Part shown: positions 25,107 to 34,536 of the stretch, piece by piece
Position numbering within the stretch: position 1 is the stretch's first letter
Layout: each line of letters begins with the position of its first letter
Assembly (NCBI GenBank): GCA_023400405.1
Contig: JAEXFD010000054.1
Location: 1-64,000 of the forward strand
Length of the DNA: 64,000 nucleotides
Direction: 5' to 3'
From: Pseudomonadota bacterium
GTDB taxonomy: Bacteria > Pseudomonadota > Alphaproteobacteria > Sphingomonadales > Sphingomonadaceae
Position numbers and translations under genes: made by a program
The notes under the pieces: generated by a model
The model's database searches: none
What the model saw: the letters and a program-made list of their open reading frames with translations, nothing else
Told to the model about the DNA's origin: nothing

Positions 25107-25927
25107 TCGCAGCTAGGGCAGGGGAAGCCCGCGTGCCCGATAGGCCGCTGGCAGTGCTTGCACAAGGCGCGGTGCACGGGTGCCAGCGCATGATCGACGG
25201 TCACCCGTTGGTCGAAGACGAAGCATTCGCCGTGCCAGCGCGTCTCCTCGGGCGGCACTTGCTCCAGATAGGCGAGGATGCCGCCCTTGAGGTGATAGAC
25301 CTCGTCCAGCCCCTCGGCCTTGAGGAAGGCGGTGGCCTTTTCGCAGCGGATGCCGCCGGTGCAGAACATCGCCACCTTCGGCATCGGCCCCTCGGCCTCG
25401 CGCTCCGCCCGGAAGGCGCGGAACCAGGCGGGGAAGTCGCGGAAGCTGCGGGTCCCCGGATCGATCGCCCCGGCAAAGCTGCCCAGCGCCACTTCATAGG
25501 CGTTGCGCGTGTCGATCACGATCGTGTCCGGCGCGTCGATCAGCGCATTCCATTCGGCGGGCGGGACATAATGGCCCACCTCCGCCAGCGGATCGATGCC
25601 GGGTGTGCCCATCGTCACGATCTCGCGTTTGATGCGCACCTTCATCCGCTCGAACGGCATCGCCGCCGCCAACGAATGCTTGACGTCCACGCCCGTGCAG
25701 CCGGGCAGGGCACGGACGTGCGCCAGCACCGCCTCGATCGCGTCGTCGCTCCCCGCGATCGTGCCGTTGATCCCCTCTTCGGCGAGCAGCAGCGTGCCGC
25801 GAACGCCCTGTGCCTCGCACAACGCCAGCAGCGGCGCTCGGATCGCCGCGGGATCGTCGAACCGGGCGAACTGGTACAGCGCGGCGACCCGGACGGCGGC
25901 CGCGGATTCGAGTTCAGCGATCGCCAT
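25097..25927 (-). CDS. trhO: tRNA uridine(34) hydroxylase, rhodanese family
   Basis: A 276-residue TrhO (YceA) enzyme that hydroxylates uridine 34 of tRNAs, the first step to 5-methoxy- or carboxymethoxyuridine. The N-terminal acylphosphatase-like domain includes LLAEEGINGTIAG. The rhodanese domain contains VIDTRNAYEVALGSF and the catalytic loop MFCTGGIRCEKA. The C-terminus has CKHC and CPSC cysteine pairs, probably zinc binding. The start at 25927 overlaps the stop of the upstream dicarboxylate symporter by 14 bases. Confidence 0.93.
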   Translation of the reverse strand: MAIAELESAAAVRVAALYQFARFDDPAAIRAPLLALCEAQGVRGTLLLAEEGINGTIAGSDDAIEAVLAHVRALPGCTGVDVKHSLAAAMPFERMKVRIKREIVTMGTPGIDPLAEVGHYVPPAEWNALIDAPDTIVIDTRNAYEVALGSFAGAIDPGTRSFRDFPAWFRAFRAEREAEGPMPKVAMFCTGGIRCEKATAFLKAEGLDEVYHLKGGILAYLEQVPPEETRWHGECFVFDQRVTVDHALAPVHRALCKHCQRPIGHAGFPCPSCDQA

Positions 25928-27233
25928 AATCCTCGAAGCTGTCGGCATCACCCGGCTGGCTGCCGATCGGGCGTACCGCCGGCTCGGCGATCTCTGGCGC
26001 ATCGAGCTGTCCCTCCCACCGGGCTACCACCACGCTGGCCACGGCATTGCCGATCACATTGGTCGCGGTACGGCCCATGTCGAGGAAATGATCGACCGCG
26101 AGGATCAGCAGCACGCCCGCCTCGGGGATGTTGAAATGGCTGAGCGTGCCGGTGATCACAACGAGGCTGGCGCGCGGCACGCCGGCGATGCCCTTGCTGG
26201 TGATCATCAGGATCAGCAGCATCTGGATCATCGTGCCCCAATCGAGATGGATGCCATAGGCCTGGGCGATGAAGATCGACGCAAACGTCATGTACATCAT
26301 CGAGCCGTCGAGATTGAACGAATAGCCGAGCGGCAGGACGAAGCTGGCGATCTTGGGCGGCACGCCGAACCGGTCTAGCGCGTCGAGCGTGCGCGGATAG
26401 GCGGCCTCCGACGAGGCGGTCGAGAAGCCGAGCAGGATCGGGTCGCGCAGATAGCGGATCAGTTGGCCCGTGCGCGGGCCGATGATCAGGAAGCAGACGC
26501 CGAGCAGCACGGCCCAGAGCAGCGCCAGGCCGAGATAGAAGCTGCCCATGAAGAGCGCGAGATCGCCGACCACGCCGATCCCCTGGGTCGCCAGCGCCTT
26601 GGCCACCGCGCAGAAGACCGCGACGGGTGCGAACAGCATCACATAGCCGGTGACGGTGAGCATCACCGAGACGAGCGATTCGAGCCCGCGCACCAACGGC
26701 TTGCCCTTGTCGCCCACCGCAGCCAGCGCGACGCCGAAGAACAGCGAGAAGATGACGAGCTGGAGGATGTCGTTGGTCGCCATCGCGTCGATGCCGCTGG
26801 TCGGCACGATGTGCGTGAAGAACTTCGCGACGTCGAACGGCTCGACCCCGACTTTCTCGCCGCCGGCCGGCAGGGTCATCTTCACGCCCGTCCCCGGGTG
26901 GAGAACGTTGACCATGATCAGGCCGAGCGTCAGCGAAACGAGGCTGGCGCAGACGAACCAGCCGAATGCCTTGGCGCCGACCCGCCCGATCGCGCCGCCG
27001 CCACCCATGTGCGCGATGCCGACCACCAGCGTCGAGACGACCAGCGGGGCGATGATCATCTTGATCAGGTGGAGGAACATCTGCGTCGGGATGTCGAGGC
27101 CATAGGCCCAGCTTGCCAGCGTCTCGGCGCCACCCGGCGTCTTGGCGAGGCTCGCATTGAGCGCCCAGCCCAACAGGCCGCCCGCCACGAGCGCCCCGAG
27201 AATGAACCACGTCAATCGCTTGCCCACACGCAT
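25914..27233 (-). CDS. Dicarboxylate/amino acid:cation symporter (DctA/GltP family)
   Basis: A 439-residue secondary transporter of the glutamate/dicarboxylate:cation family. It has eight hydrophobic segments plus the two re-entrant loops: the serine-rich GFSTASSEAAYPRTLDAL (about 280-297) and the YSFNLDGSMMYMTFASIF motif (about 315-332) that binds cations. The start at 27233 (MRVGKRLTWF) is preceded by a GGGGATGCG-type leader. Earlier codons are not conserved. It imports C4-dicarboxylates or glutamate across the inner membrane. It is coupled to trhO by a 14-base overlap. Confidence 0.93.
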   Translation of the reverse strand: MRVGKRLTWFILGALVAGGLLGWALNASLAKTPGGAETLASWAYGLDIPTQMFLHLIKMIIAPLVVSTLVVGIAHMGGGGAIGRVGAKAFGWFVCASLVSLTLGLIMVNVLHPGTGVKMTLPAGGEKVGVEPFDVAKFFTHIVPTSGIDAMATNDILQLVIFSLFFGVALAAVGDKGKPLVRGLESLVSVMLTVTGYVMLFAPVAVFCAVAKALATQGIGVVGDLALFMGSFYLGLALLWAVLLGVCFLIIGPRTGQLIRYLRDPILLGFSTASSEAAYPRTLDALDRFGVPPKIASFVLPLGYSFNLDGSMMYMTFASIFIAQAYGIHLDWGTMIQMLLILMITSKGIAGVPRASLVVITGTLSHFNIPEAGVLLILAVDHFLDMGRTATNVIGNAVASVVVARWEGQLDAPEIAEPAVRPIGSQPGDADSFEDYGDR

Positions 27234-27398
27234 CCCCTGCAACTTATCGGCGCAGGCAAACGGGATTGCGCGGGCGCGGTCAAGTCCCGCACGTTTTCGG
27301 TCCCCATGCCACCCGGGCATTGCGGCGGGCGATCCGTTGGGGATTGCGCACCCGGCAACGCTGATCCTATCGCCGGATCCGCTCAGCCGGAGAAGACA

Positions 27399-28646
27399 AT
27401 GCGCCTCGATCGCCGCCGCCTCATCCAAGCCGCCGGGGCCTTGCCCCTGCTTGCCGCTCCCGGGGTGCTGCGGGCGGCGGAGCCAGACCTGTCGGCGCTG
27501 AAGGACATCACTGCCGGCGCGATCCCGATCGGCCCGGAGGAACGGGCCGCGCGCCTCGCCAGGGCGCAGAAGCTGATGCAGGCCAACGGCATCGGCGCGG
27601 TGCTGGTCGAGGGAGGGTCATCGCTGGTCTATTTCGCCGGGCTGGCCTGGGGCCGCAGCGAACGGCTCACCGCCGCGATCCTCCCGGCCGAGGGGGAGGC
27701 CTGCATCGTCACACCGTTCTTCGAGGAAGCTCGCACCCGCGAGCGCCTCGCCATCCCGGCCGAAATCCGAGTCTGGCAGGAGGATGAAGACCCACTCAAG
27801 CTGGTCGCCGGCTTCCTGAAGGAGCGCAAGCTGGCGCATCTCCCGGTCGGCATCGAGGAGACGGTGCGCTATTTCGCGGTCGACGGGCTGCAAAAGGCGG
27901 GGATGCGCGTCGTCTCGGCCAATCCGGTCGTGCGCGGCTGCCGGATGATCAAGAGTCCGGCGGAGATCGCGCTGATGCAGCTCGCCACCGACGTCACGAT
28001 CACTGCCTATCGCTGGCTCCATCCGCGCGTCGAAAAGGGGATGAGCCAGCACGACGTCGCCGCGCTGATGGACGCCGCCACCCGCAAGCTCGGCGGCGAA
28101 CCCGAATTTAGCATGGTGCTGGTCGGCGAAGGTGCCGCCTATCCGCACGGCACCAGGACGCCCGCGCCGGTCGCCGAGGGGCGTATCGTGCTGATGGATT
28201 GCGGCTGCACCGTCCAGGGCTATCAGTCCGACGTGTCGCGCACCTGGGTCCATGGCAGCGCCAGCGCCGAACAGCGCAAGGTCTGGGACCAGGTCGCCCA
28301 GGGCCAGCAGACCGCCTTCGCCGCGGCAAAGCTCGGCGCGACGGCCGGCAGCGTCGACGATGCCGTGCGCCGCTACTATGCCTCGCTCGGCTGGGGCCCC
28401 GATTACAAGCTGCCCGGCCTGTCGCACCGCACCGGCCACGGCATCGGCCTGGACGGGCACGAGCCGGTCAACCTCGTCCGCGGCGAGACCACCCGGCTCG
28501 CCCCCGGCATGTGCTTCTCGAACGAGCCGGGCATCTACATCCCCGGCCAGTTCGGCGTGCGCCTCGAAGACTGCTTTCATATGACCGAGGCGGGCCCGAA
28601 ATGGTTCAGCACCCCGCCCAGCTCGATCGACGCGCCGATGGGGTAG
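27399..28646 (+). CDS. M24 family metallopeptidase (Xaa-Pro aminopeptidase-like), Tat-exported
   Basis: A 415-residue creatinase/Xaa-Pro dipeptidase family enzyme. The N-terminus RRRLIQAAGALPLLAAPGVLRAA is a twin-arginine signal, so the protein is probably periplasmic. Metal ligands of the pita-bread fold are visible: LMDCGCTVQGYQSDVSRTW (two Asp), HRTGHGIGLDGHE (His), NEPGIYIPG (Glu) and VRLEDCFHMT (Glu). The ATG at 27399 is set by the signal peptide. It probably trims peptides with a penultimate proline. No operon partner. Confidence 0.92.
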   Translation: MRLDRRRLIQAAGALPLLAAPGVLRAAEPDLSALKDITAGAIPIGPEERAARLARAQKLMQANGIGAVLVEGGSSLVYFAGLAWGRSERLTAAILPAEGEACIVTPFFEEARTRERLAIPAEIRVWQEDEDPLKLVAGFLKERKLAHLPVGIEETVRYFAVDGLQKAGMRVVSANPVVRGCRMIKSPAEIALMQLATDVTITAYRWLHPRVEKGMSQHDVAALMDAATRKLGGEPEFSMVLVGEGAAYPHGTRTPAPVAEGRIVLMDCGCTVQGYQSDVSRTWVHGSASAEQRKVWDQVAQGQQTAFAAAKLGATAGSVDDAVRRYYASLGWGPDYKLPGLSHRTGHGIGLDGHEPVNLVRGETTRLAPGMCFSNEPGIYIPGQFGVRLEDCFHMTEAGPKWFSTPPSSIDAPMG

Positions 28647-28808
28647 GGTTAGCCTCATCTGTGGGAAGTGAAAGATTTAGTTGCTTAGATACAGAGAAGC
28701 GGCGCATCTGCAAGGCACACACTGGAGCCAGCAAAATGCGACTTCCTGCAGAGTTTGGCATTTAATAACCGATTCGGCTAACGCGATCGACGAGCAAAGG
28801 ACCATTAT

Positions 28809-29264
28809 GTGCGAAGAGACAGAGCTTTGATTTGGAGCACCAAGCCCTGCGTTCTACTACTGCTCGCTGCCTGTTCGATGCAGGAGAATGTAGGTCGTCA
28901 CGAGGCTCTAATGGACAGCATTGAGCGGTCGATCGTGCTTCCGAAGGGAGCGCACCCCCTGAAAGCCTATGCCCGTAGCTATGCCTTTGCAGGGCAGGAT
29001 CGTGTCATCGGGTCATATTCCATCCCGATCGATGATCCGAAAAAGCCATGCGTCCTCGTGATGCCCGGGGGCGCTTCTCGACCGTGTACTGCCGAAGAGG
29101 CCTCGACCGATCGGGGACCCTCGGCAGGCTCGAGGCAGTGGTACGACAAGGCTGACGATATGCCTCGGCGCCTATGGGCAGGGTGCGAGCAGGTAAATAT
29201 CGTATATGAGATTTCAAGCGGTCGCATCATCGAGGCGCTTTGCGACACGGAGCGGGGCAGATAA
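28809..29264 (+). CDS. Putative lipoprotein of unknown function in AT-richer DNA
   Basis: Not recognised. A 151-residue product whose N-terminus WSTKPCVLLLLAACSMQENV has a lipobox LLAAC (cysteine about residue 22), so it is likely a lipoprotein. The start is taken as GTG 28809; TTG 28827 is an alternative. The mature part has four cysteines. Codon use and base composition differ from the neighbours: the stretch 28650-29290 is visibly richer in A and T and the codons are less biased to G/C in third position, which suggests recent acquisition. It stands alone between the M24 peptidase and GH31 genes. Confidence 0.6.
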   Translation: MRRDRALIWSTKPCVLLLLAACSMQENVGRHEALMDSIERSIVLPKGAHPLKAYARSYAFAGQDRVIGSYSIPIDDPKKPCVLVMPGGASRPCTAEEASTDRGPSAGSRQWYDKADDMPRRLWAGCEQVNIVYEISSGRIIEALCDTERGR

Positions 29265-29385
29265 CCAACTAACTCTCAGCCATTCAGCTTCAGGCGGATA
29301 GCCGTGCCAGCGTCCGACCTAATACCACGACAGCCTTGCGAAACCCGCTCTTTCCGGCGACCCACCGGGCAGGGGAGAGCGAACC

Positions 29386-31719
29386 ATGCGTACAGCCCAT
29401 CACCTCGGCCTCTGGGCGGCAGCCCTGTTCCTCGCGCCCTTCGCGGCAGCGGCCCAGCCGATCGCCACCGTCGATCGCAACGGCAGCTTCGTCGCGGTCG
29501 AGCCTTATGCGCCCAATATCGTCCGCGTCACCATCGCGCTCGATCGCGCGCTCAGCGATGCGGCACCCGGTTATGGAATCTCGGCCAAGCCCGATGCCGG
29601 CGGCTGGAGCCATCGCGCCGGGGCGAGTGGCGACGTCTTCGCCTCGCCCGCGCTCACGCTTACGGTCGATCCCAAGCCCTGGCCCAAGGCGCCCAGCCAG
29701 ATGGAGCGCTATTTCGTCCCCTCGCTGCCCCCGGTCTCGCTGACCCTCCAGGGCGCGGACGGCCGGCTGCTCACGCAAATGACCGGCTGGGAGCTCGCGC
29801 CGCACAGCGTCAATGGCGAAAAGACGTTCAAGGCCGGCGCCAGCTTCGCCGCCCCGCCCGATGAACATTATTACGGCCTCGGCCAGAACCAGGAGAGCAC
29901 CGGCGCGCTCGATCTGCGCGGCCGCACGCTCGATTGCCGCCATTATTACGATGCGCCCGCCGGCGAGACGGTGTGCATCCCCTTCCTGGTCACCAACAAG
30001 GGCTATGCGATCGTCTGGGACAATCCCTCGGCGACGATCGTCTCGCCGGGACTGCACGGCAGCACGCATTGGCAATCGGAAGTCGGCGAGCGCGTCTCCT
30101 TCTTCGTGATCACCGGCGCCACCACCGACGAAATCTATGCCGGCTATGCCCGGCTCACCGGCGACACGCCGCTGCCGCCCAAGGCCGCCTTCGGCCTGAT
30201 CCAGAGCAAGGCGCGCTACGAGAGCCAGAAGGAGCTGATGGGCATTGCCGAGGGCTATCGCAGCCGCGGCTATCCGCTCGACGTGATGGTGCTCGACTGG
30301 TTCTACTGGACGCGGATGGGCCAGATCGACATCGACCGGACCTTCTTCCCCGATCCCGCCGGAATGAACCGCCAGCTCCACGATTGGGGGATGCACAGCA
30401 TCATCAGCGTCTGGCCGCGCTTCGAGCGCGAATCGCGCTATTTCGATCAGCTGAGCGCCAAGGGCTGGCTGCTCAAGGACGCGGACGGCAAAACCGTGGA
30501 TGGCCTGCCGGTCCGCGCTGATCGCGCCGGCGCCCTGATCGACAGCACCAATCCGGAGGCCCGTGCCTGGTTCTGGAACCGGGTGCGCGAAAACATCCTG
30601 AACCAGGGTTTCGACTGGCTGTGGCTCGACGAGACCGAGCCCGACCTGGTGCCCGACGGCAATTTCTATTCGATCGGATCGGGCGACCGCTTCCACAATC
30701 TCTTCCCGCTGGTCCATACCGGCGGCGTCGCCGAAGGTTCGGCGCACGACCGGCCCGAATTCCGCAACCTCATCCTCGCCCGCGCCGCCTATCTCGGCAC
30801 CCAGCACAATGGCGCGATCTTCTGGTCGTCGGACGTGCAGGCGAGCTGGGAGGCGCTGCGGCGCCAGGTGCCGACGGGGCTCAATTTCACCGCGAGCGGC
30901 CATGCCTATTGGAGCAGCGACACCGGCGGCTGGCAATGGCCCAAGGGGCCGCCGGCCGAACGGCCGGTGCTGCTCGATCCCGCCGGCGCCACGGCGATGG
31001 ACGCCAGCTATCGCGACTATCCCGAGCTGTTCGCGCGCTGGTTCGCCTATAACGTCTTCACGCCGACGCTGCGCATCCACGGCCAGCGGCCGGGCACCGC
31101 GATCTGGGAATATGGCGCCGCCGCCGAGCCGGTGCTCGCCGGCTTCCTGCGGCTGCGTTATGCGCTGATCCCCTATCTCTATTCGGCCGGCTACCGCACC
31201 TATCAGACTGGCGCGCCGTTCATGCGCGGGCTGTTCATGGACTTCCCCGGCGATCCCAACGTGGCCAACATGGGCGACGAATATATGTTCGGCCCCGCCT
31301 TCCTCGTCGCACCGGTCACCGAACAGGGTGTCACCTCGCGCCGCGTCTATCTCCCCGCCGGCGCCGACTGGGTCGATTACTGGACCGAGGAGAAACATGA
31401 CGGCGGCCAATGGATCACCGCGCCGGCGCCGATCGACCGAATCCCGCTGTTCGTTCGCGCCGGCTCGATCGTGCCCCTTGGCACGCAGGTGCCCAACACG
31501 GCCGCTCGCCAGCCGCTCGAGCGCATCCGCGTCTATCCCGGCCGCGACGCCGATTTCACGCTCTACGACGATGACGGCGTGACCAACGCCTATCGCAAGG
31601 GCGGTGGAACCCGGGTCACGCTGCACTGGGACGACAAGGCGCGCCGGCTCACTGCCTCGGGCAAGCTTCCCAGCGGGCAGGACCCGCAGGCGCTGCTTCA
31701 GATCGTCGGCATCCGCTGA
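29386..31719 (+). CDS. Glycoside hydrolase family 31 (alpha-glucosidase/alpha-xylosidase)
   Basis: A 777-residue exported GH31 enzyme. The signal peptide (LWAAALFLAPFAAAA, cleaved near residue 25) is followed by an N-terminal beta-sandwich domain, the TIM barrel and C-terminal beta domains. The catalytic nucleophile is D415 in WLWLDETEPDL. SIWPRF and WSSDVQASW / YWSSDTGGW mark the substrate loops and the acid/base region (about 485-525). The sugar specificity (alpha-glucosidic or alpha-xylosidic) cannot be fixed by eye. No adjacent transporter or TonB receptor is present, so a general scavenging role is inferred. Confidence 0.92.
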   Translation: MRTAHHLGLWAAALFLAPFAAAAQPIATVDRNGSFVAVEPYAPNIVRVTIALDRALSDAAPGYGISAKPDAGGWSHRAGASGDVFASPALTLTVDPKPWPKAPSQMERYFVPSLPPVSLTLQGADGRLLTQMTGWELAPHSVNGEKTFKAGASFAAPPDEHYYGLGQNQESTGALDLRGRTLDCRHYYDAPAGETVCIPFLVTNKGYAIVWDNPSATIVSPGLHGSTHWQSEVGERVSFFVITGATTDEIYAGYARLTGDTPLPPKAAFGLIQSKARYESQKELMGIAEGYRSRGYPLDVMVLDWFYWTRMGQIDIDRTFFPDPAGMNRQLHDWGMHSIISVWPRFERESRYFDQLSAKGWLLKDADGKTVDGLPVRADRAGALIDSTNPEARAWFWNRVRENILNQGFDWLWLDETEPDLVPDGNFYSIGSGDRFHNLFPLVHTGGVAEGSAHDRPEFRNLILARAAYLGTQHNGAIFWSSDVQASWEALRRQVPTGLNFTASGHAYWSSDTGGWQWPKGPPAERPVLLDPAGATAMDASYRDYPELFARWFAYNVFTPTLRIHGQRPGTAIWEYGAAAEPVLAGFLRLRYALIPYLYSAGYRTYQTGAPFMRGLFMDFPGDPNVANMGDEYMFGPAFLVAPVTEQGVTSRRVYLPAGADWVDYWTEEKHDGGQWITAPAPIDRIPLFVRAGSIVPLGTQVPNTAARQPLERIRVYPGRDADFTLYDDDGVTNAYRKGGGTRVTLHWDDKARRLTASGKLPSGQDPQALLQIVGIR

Positions 31720-31763
31720 TCGGGAAGAGGAGAAGTCCGGAGGGTCTCGCGCATTTCGGCGTA

Positions 31764-31785
31764 CCGTTTCGCTTGAGCGAAACGG
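31764..31785. repeat. Perfect 22-bp palindrome upstream of alaS
   Basis: CCGTTTCGCT-TG-AGCGAAACGG: ten-base arms and a two-base centre, ending 22 bases before the alaS ATG. It could be the GH31 terminator hairpin (no T-run), an interspersed sphingomonad repeat or a binding site; in E. coli, alanyl-tRNA synthetase binds a palindrome at its own promoter. Confidence 0.6.
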
Positions 31786-31807
31786 CTTGCGCAACTAAGT
31801 CGCACCC

Positions 31808-34459
31808 ATGACGTCCACCAACGATATCCGCCGTTCCTTCCTCGACTATTTCGAGGGCCAGGGTCATGCCCGTGTTCCCAGCGCCCCGCTGGTGCCGCAG
31901 AACGATCCGACCCTGATGTTCGTGAACGCCGGCATGGTGCCGTTCAAGAACGTGTTCACCGGCCTCGAAAGCCGGCCCTATTCGACTGCGACGAGCAGCC
32001 AGAAATGCGTCCGCGCCGGCGGCAAGCACAATGATCTCGACAATGTCGGCTACACCGCGCGCCACCACACCTTCTTCGAGATGCTCGGCAATTTCTCGTT
32101 CGGCGATTATTTCAAGGAACAGGCGATCAGCCATGCCTGGACCTTGCTAACCAAGGTCTGGGGCATCCCCGCCGCCAGGCTGACCGCTACCGTCTATCAC
32201 ACCGACGACCAGGCGTTCGACCTGTGGAAGAAGATCGCCGGCCTGCCCGACGAGCGGATCATCCGCATCCCCACCAAGGACAATTTCTGGGCGATGGGAT
32301 CGGATGGCCCTTGCGGGCCCTGTTCCGAAATTTTCTACGATCACGGCGATCACATCTATGGCGGCCCTCCGGGCTCGCCCGAGGAAGACGGCGATCGCTT
32401 CGTCGAGATCTGGAACCTCGTCTTCATGCAGTTCGTGCAGGAAAATGACGAGATCATCGGCGATCTGCCGCGCCCGTCGATCGATACCGGCATGGGGCTC
32501 GAGCGTGTCGCCGCCGTGCTCCAGGGCGTTCACGACAATTACGATACCGATACGTTCAAGGCACTGATCGCCGAGAGCGGGGCGCTCACCGGCGCCGCGA
32601 CCACCGGCGAGAACCAGGCGAGCCACCGCGTCATCGCCGATCATCTGCGCAGCTCGGGCTTCCTCGTCGCCGATGGCGTGCTGCCGGCGAACGAAGGCCG
32701 CGGCTATGTCCTGCGCCGCATCATGCGCCGCGCGATGCGCCATGCTCATCTGCTCGGCGCCAAGGATCCGCTGATGCACCGGATGGTGCCGGCGCTCGTC
32801 TCGGAAATGGGCGCCGCCTATCCCGAGCTCGTCCGCGCCCAGCCGCTGATCGAGGCGACGCTGCTCCAGGAGGAAACCCGCTTCCGCCAGACGCTCGCCA
32901 ACGGCCTGCGCCTGCTTGACGAAGCGACCCACACGATGCGCGAGGGCGATACGCTGCCCGGCGCGACCGCCTTCAAGCTCTACGACACGTTCGGTTTCCC
33001 CTACGACCTGACCGAAGACGCCCTGCGCGCCAAGTCGATCAGCATCGATCGCGAGGGCTTCGACGCCGCGATGGCCGAGCAGAAGCGCGCTGCCCGCGCC
33101 GCCTGGAAGGGTTCGGGCGAAAAGGCGTCCGAGGAGCTGTGGTACGATCTCGCCGACGAGCTCGGCAGCACCGAGTTCACGGGCTATGCCGGCACCGAAG
33201 GCGAGGGCCAGGTGCTTGCGCTGGTCAAGGACGGCGCGCGCGTCGACAAGGCCGTGGCCGGCGAGACGGTGGTGATCCTCACCAACCAGACGCCCTTCTA
33301 CGCCGAAAGCGGCGGCCAGATGGGCGATACCGGCGTCATTTCGAACGACAAGGTCAGCGCCGCGGTCGACGATACGTCGAAGCCGCTCGGCCGCCTCCAC
33401 GCCCATCATGCCAAGATCGAGACCGGCGAGATCGCGGTCGGCGATGCCGTCCACCTCACCGTCGATGCCGATCGCCGCGATCGTGTCCGCGCCAACCATT
33501 CGGCGACGCACTTGCTGCACGCCGCGTTGCGCAAGCGGCTCGGCACCCATGTCACGCAGAAGGGCAGCCTGGTCGCTCCCGATCGGTTGCGCTTCGATTT
33601 CTCGCATCCTTCGGCGCTCACGGCCCAGCAGATCGCCGACATCGAAGCCGATGTGAACGCGCAGATCCGCCATAACGAAGCAGTCGGCACCCGGCTGATG
33701 ACGCCCGACGACGCCATCGCCGCCGGCGCGATGGCGCTGTTCGGGGAGAAATATGGCGACGAGGTCCGGGTGCTCTCGATGGGTCGCGGCGACGACCTGC
33801 ATTTCTCGGTCGAGCTGTGCGGCGGCACCCATGTCGATGCCACCGGCGACATCGCGTTGTTCAAGATCGTCTCCGAAAGCGCCGTCTCCTCGGGCGTGCG
33901 GCGCATCGAGGCGTTGACCGGCGAGGCGGCGCGGCTCTGGCTCGCCGGGCGCGACGAAAAGCTGCGCGAAGCCGCCGCAGCGCTCAAGGCAAGCCCGGAG
34001 GAAGTGCCGGCGCGCGTCCTGGCCCTCGTCGAGGAGCGCCGCAAGCTCGAGCGCGAGCTGGCCGAGGCCAAGAAGGCGCTGGCGCTCGGCGGCGGCGGTG
34101 CCTCCCCGGCGGCAGGCCCGGAGCAGGTCGGCGGCGTCAATTTCGTCGGCCAGGTGCTCGACGGGCTCGATCCCAAGGCGCTGCGCGGCGCGGTCGATGA
34201 GGCCAAGGGCCGGATCGGCTCGGGCGTGGTTGCGCTCGTCGCCGTCAACGAAGGCCGGGCCTCGGTCGCGGTCGGCGTCACCGATGGCGTGCCGTTCAGC
34301 GCGGTGGATCTGGTCAAGCTCGCCGTCGCCGAGCTCGGCGGGCAGGGCGGCGGCGGCCGGCCGGACATGGCGCAGGGCGGCGGGCCCGACGGCGTCAAGG
34401 CGGCTGAGGCGCTGGCCGCGGTGCGTGGCGCGCTGGAGTCGGCCGAGGCAGCAGCCTGA
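31808..34459 (+). CDS. alaS: Alanyl-tRNA synthetase
   Basis: A class II synthetase of 883 residues that charges tRNA-Ala. The aminoacylation domain begins TSTNDIRRSFLDYFEGQGHARVPS, and motif 2/3 regions include GPCGPCSEIFYD and DTGMGLERVA. The editing domain has the zinc motif HSATHLLHAALR and the later C-x3-H of LCGGTHVDATGDI. The C-terminal C-Ala domain ends in a glycine- and alanine-rich segment (GQGGGGRPDMAQGGG). It has a full-length, intact frame. Confidence 0.97.
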   Translation: MTSTNDIRRSFLDYFEGQGHARVPSAPLVPQNDPTLMFVNAGMVPFKNVFTGLESRPYSTATSSQKCVRAGGKHNDLDNVGYTARHHTFFEMLGNFSFGDYFKEQAISHAWTLLTKVWGIPAARLTATVYHTDDQAFDLWKKIAGLPDERIIRIPTKDNFWAMGSDGPCGPCSEIFYDHGDHIYGGPPGSPEEDGDRFVEIWNLVFMQFVQENDEIIGDLPRPSIDTGMGLERVAAVLQGVHDNYDTDTFKALIAESGALTGAATTGENQASHRVIADHLRSSGFLVADGVLPANEGRGYVLRRIMRRAMRHAHLLGAKDPLMHRMVPALVSEMGAAYPELVRAQPLIEATLLQEETRFRQTLANGLRLLDEATHTMREGDTLPGATAFKLYDTFGFPYDLTEDALRAKSISIDREGFDAAMAEQKRAARAAWKGSGEKASEELWYDLADELGSTEFTGYAGTEGEGQVLALVKDGARVDKAVAGETVVILTNQTPFYAESGGQMGDTGVISNDKVSAAVDDTSKPLGRLHAHHAKIETGEIAVGDAVHLTVDADRRDRVRANHSATHLLHAALRKRLGTHVTQKGSLVAPDRLRFDFSHPSALTAQQIADIEADVNAQIRHNEAVGTRLMTPDDAIAAGAMALFGEKYGDEVRVLSMGRGDDLHFSVELCGGTHVDATGDIALFKIVSESAVSSGVRRIEALTGEAARLWLAGRDEKLREAAAALKASPEEVPARVLALVEERRKLERELAEAKKALALGGGGASPAAGPEQVGGVNFVGQVLDGLDPKALRGAVDEAKGRIGSGVVALVAVNEGRASVAVGVTDGVPFSAVDLVKLAVAELGGQGGGGRPDMAQGGGPDGVKAAEALAAVRGALESAEAAA

Positions 34460-34536
34460 CGCGATTTTGACCCCGGGCAAGGTCGGGGCGGGGGGCGGAA
34501 GCTAGGACCGGGTCGATTCGACCTGGAGGTTAGCTG

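Noticed and set aside
29290..31794. 834-codon minus-strand open frame
   Set aside because: Antisense shadow of the GH31 gene, with low-complexity Arg/Gly/Ala composition typical of shadow frames.
32147..34480. 777-codon minus-strand open frame
   Set aside because: Antisense to alaS; same GC-driven artefact.
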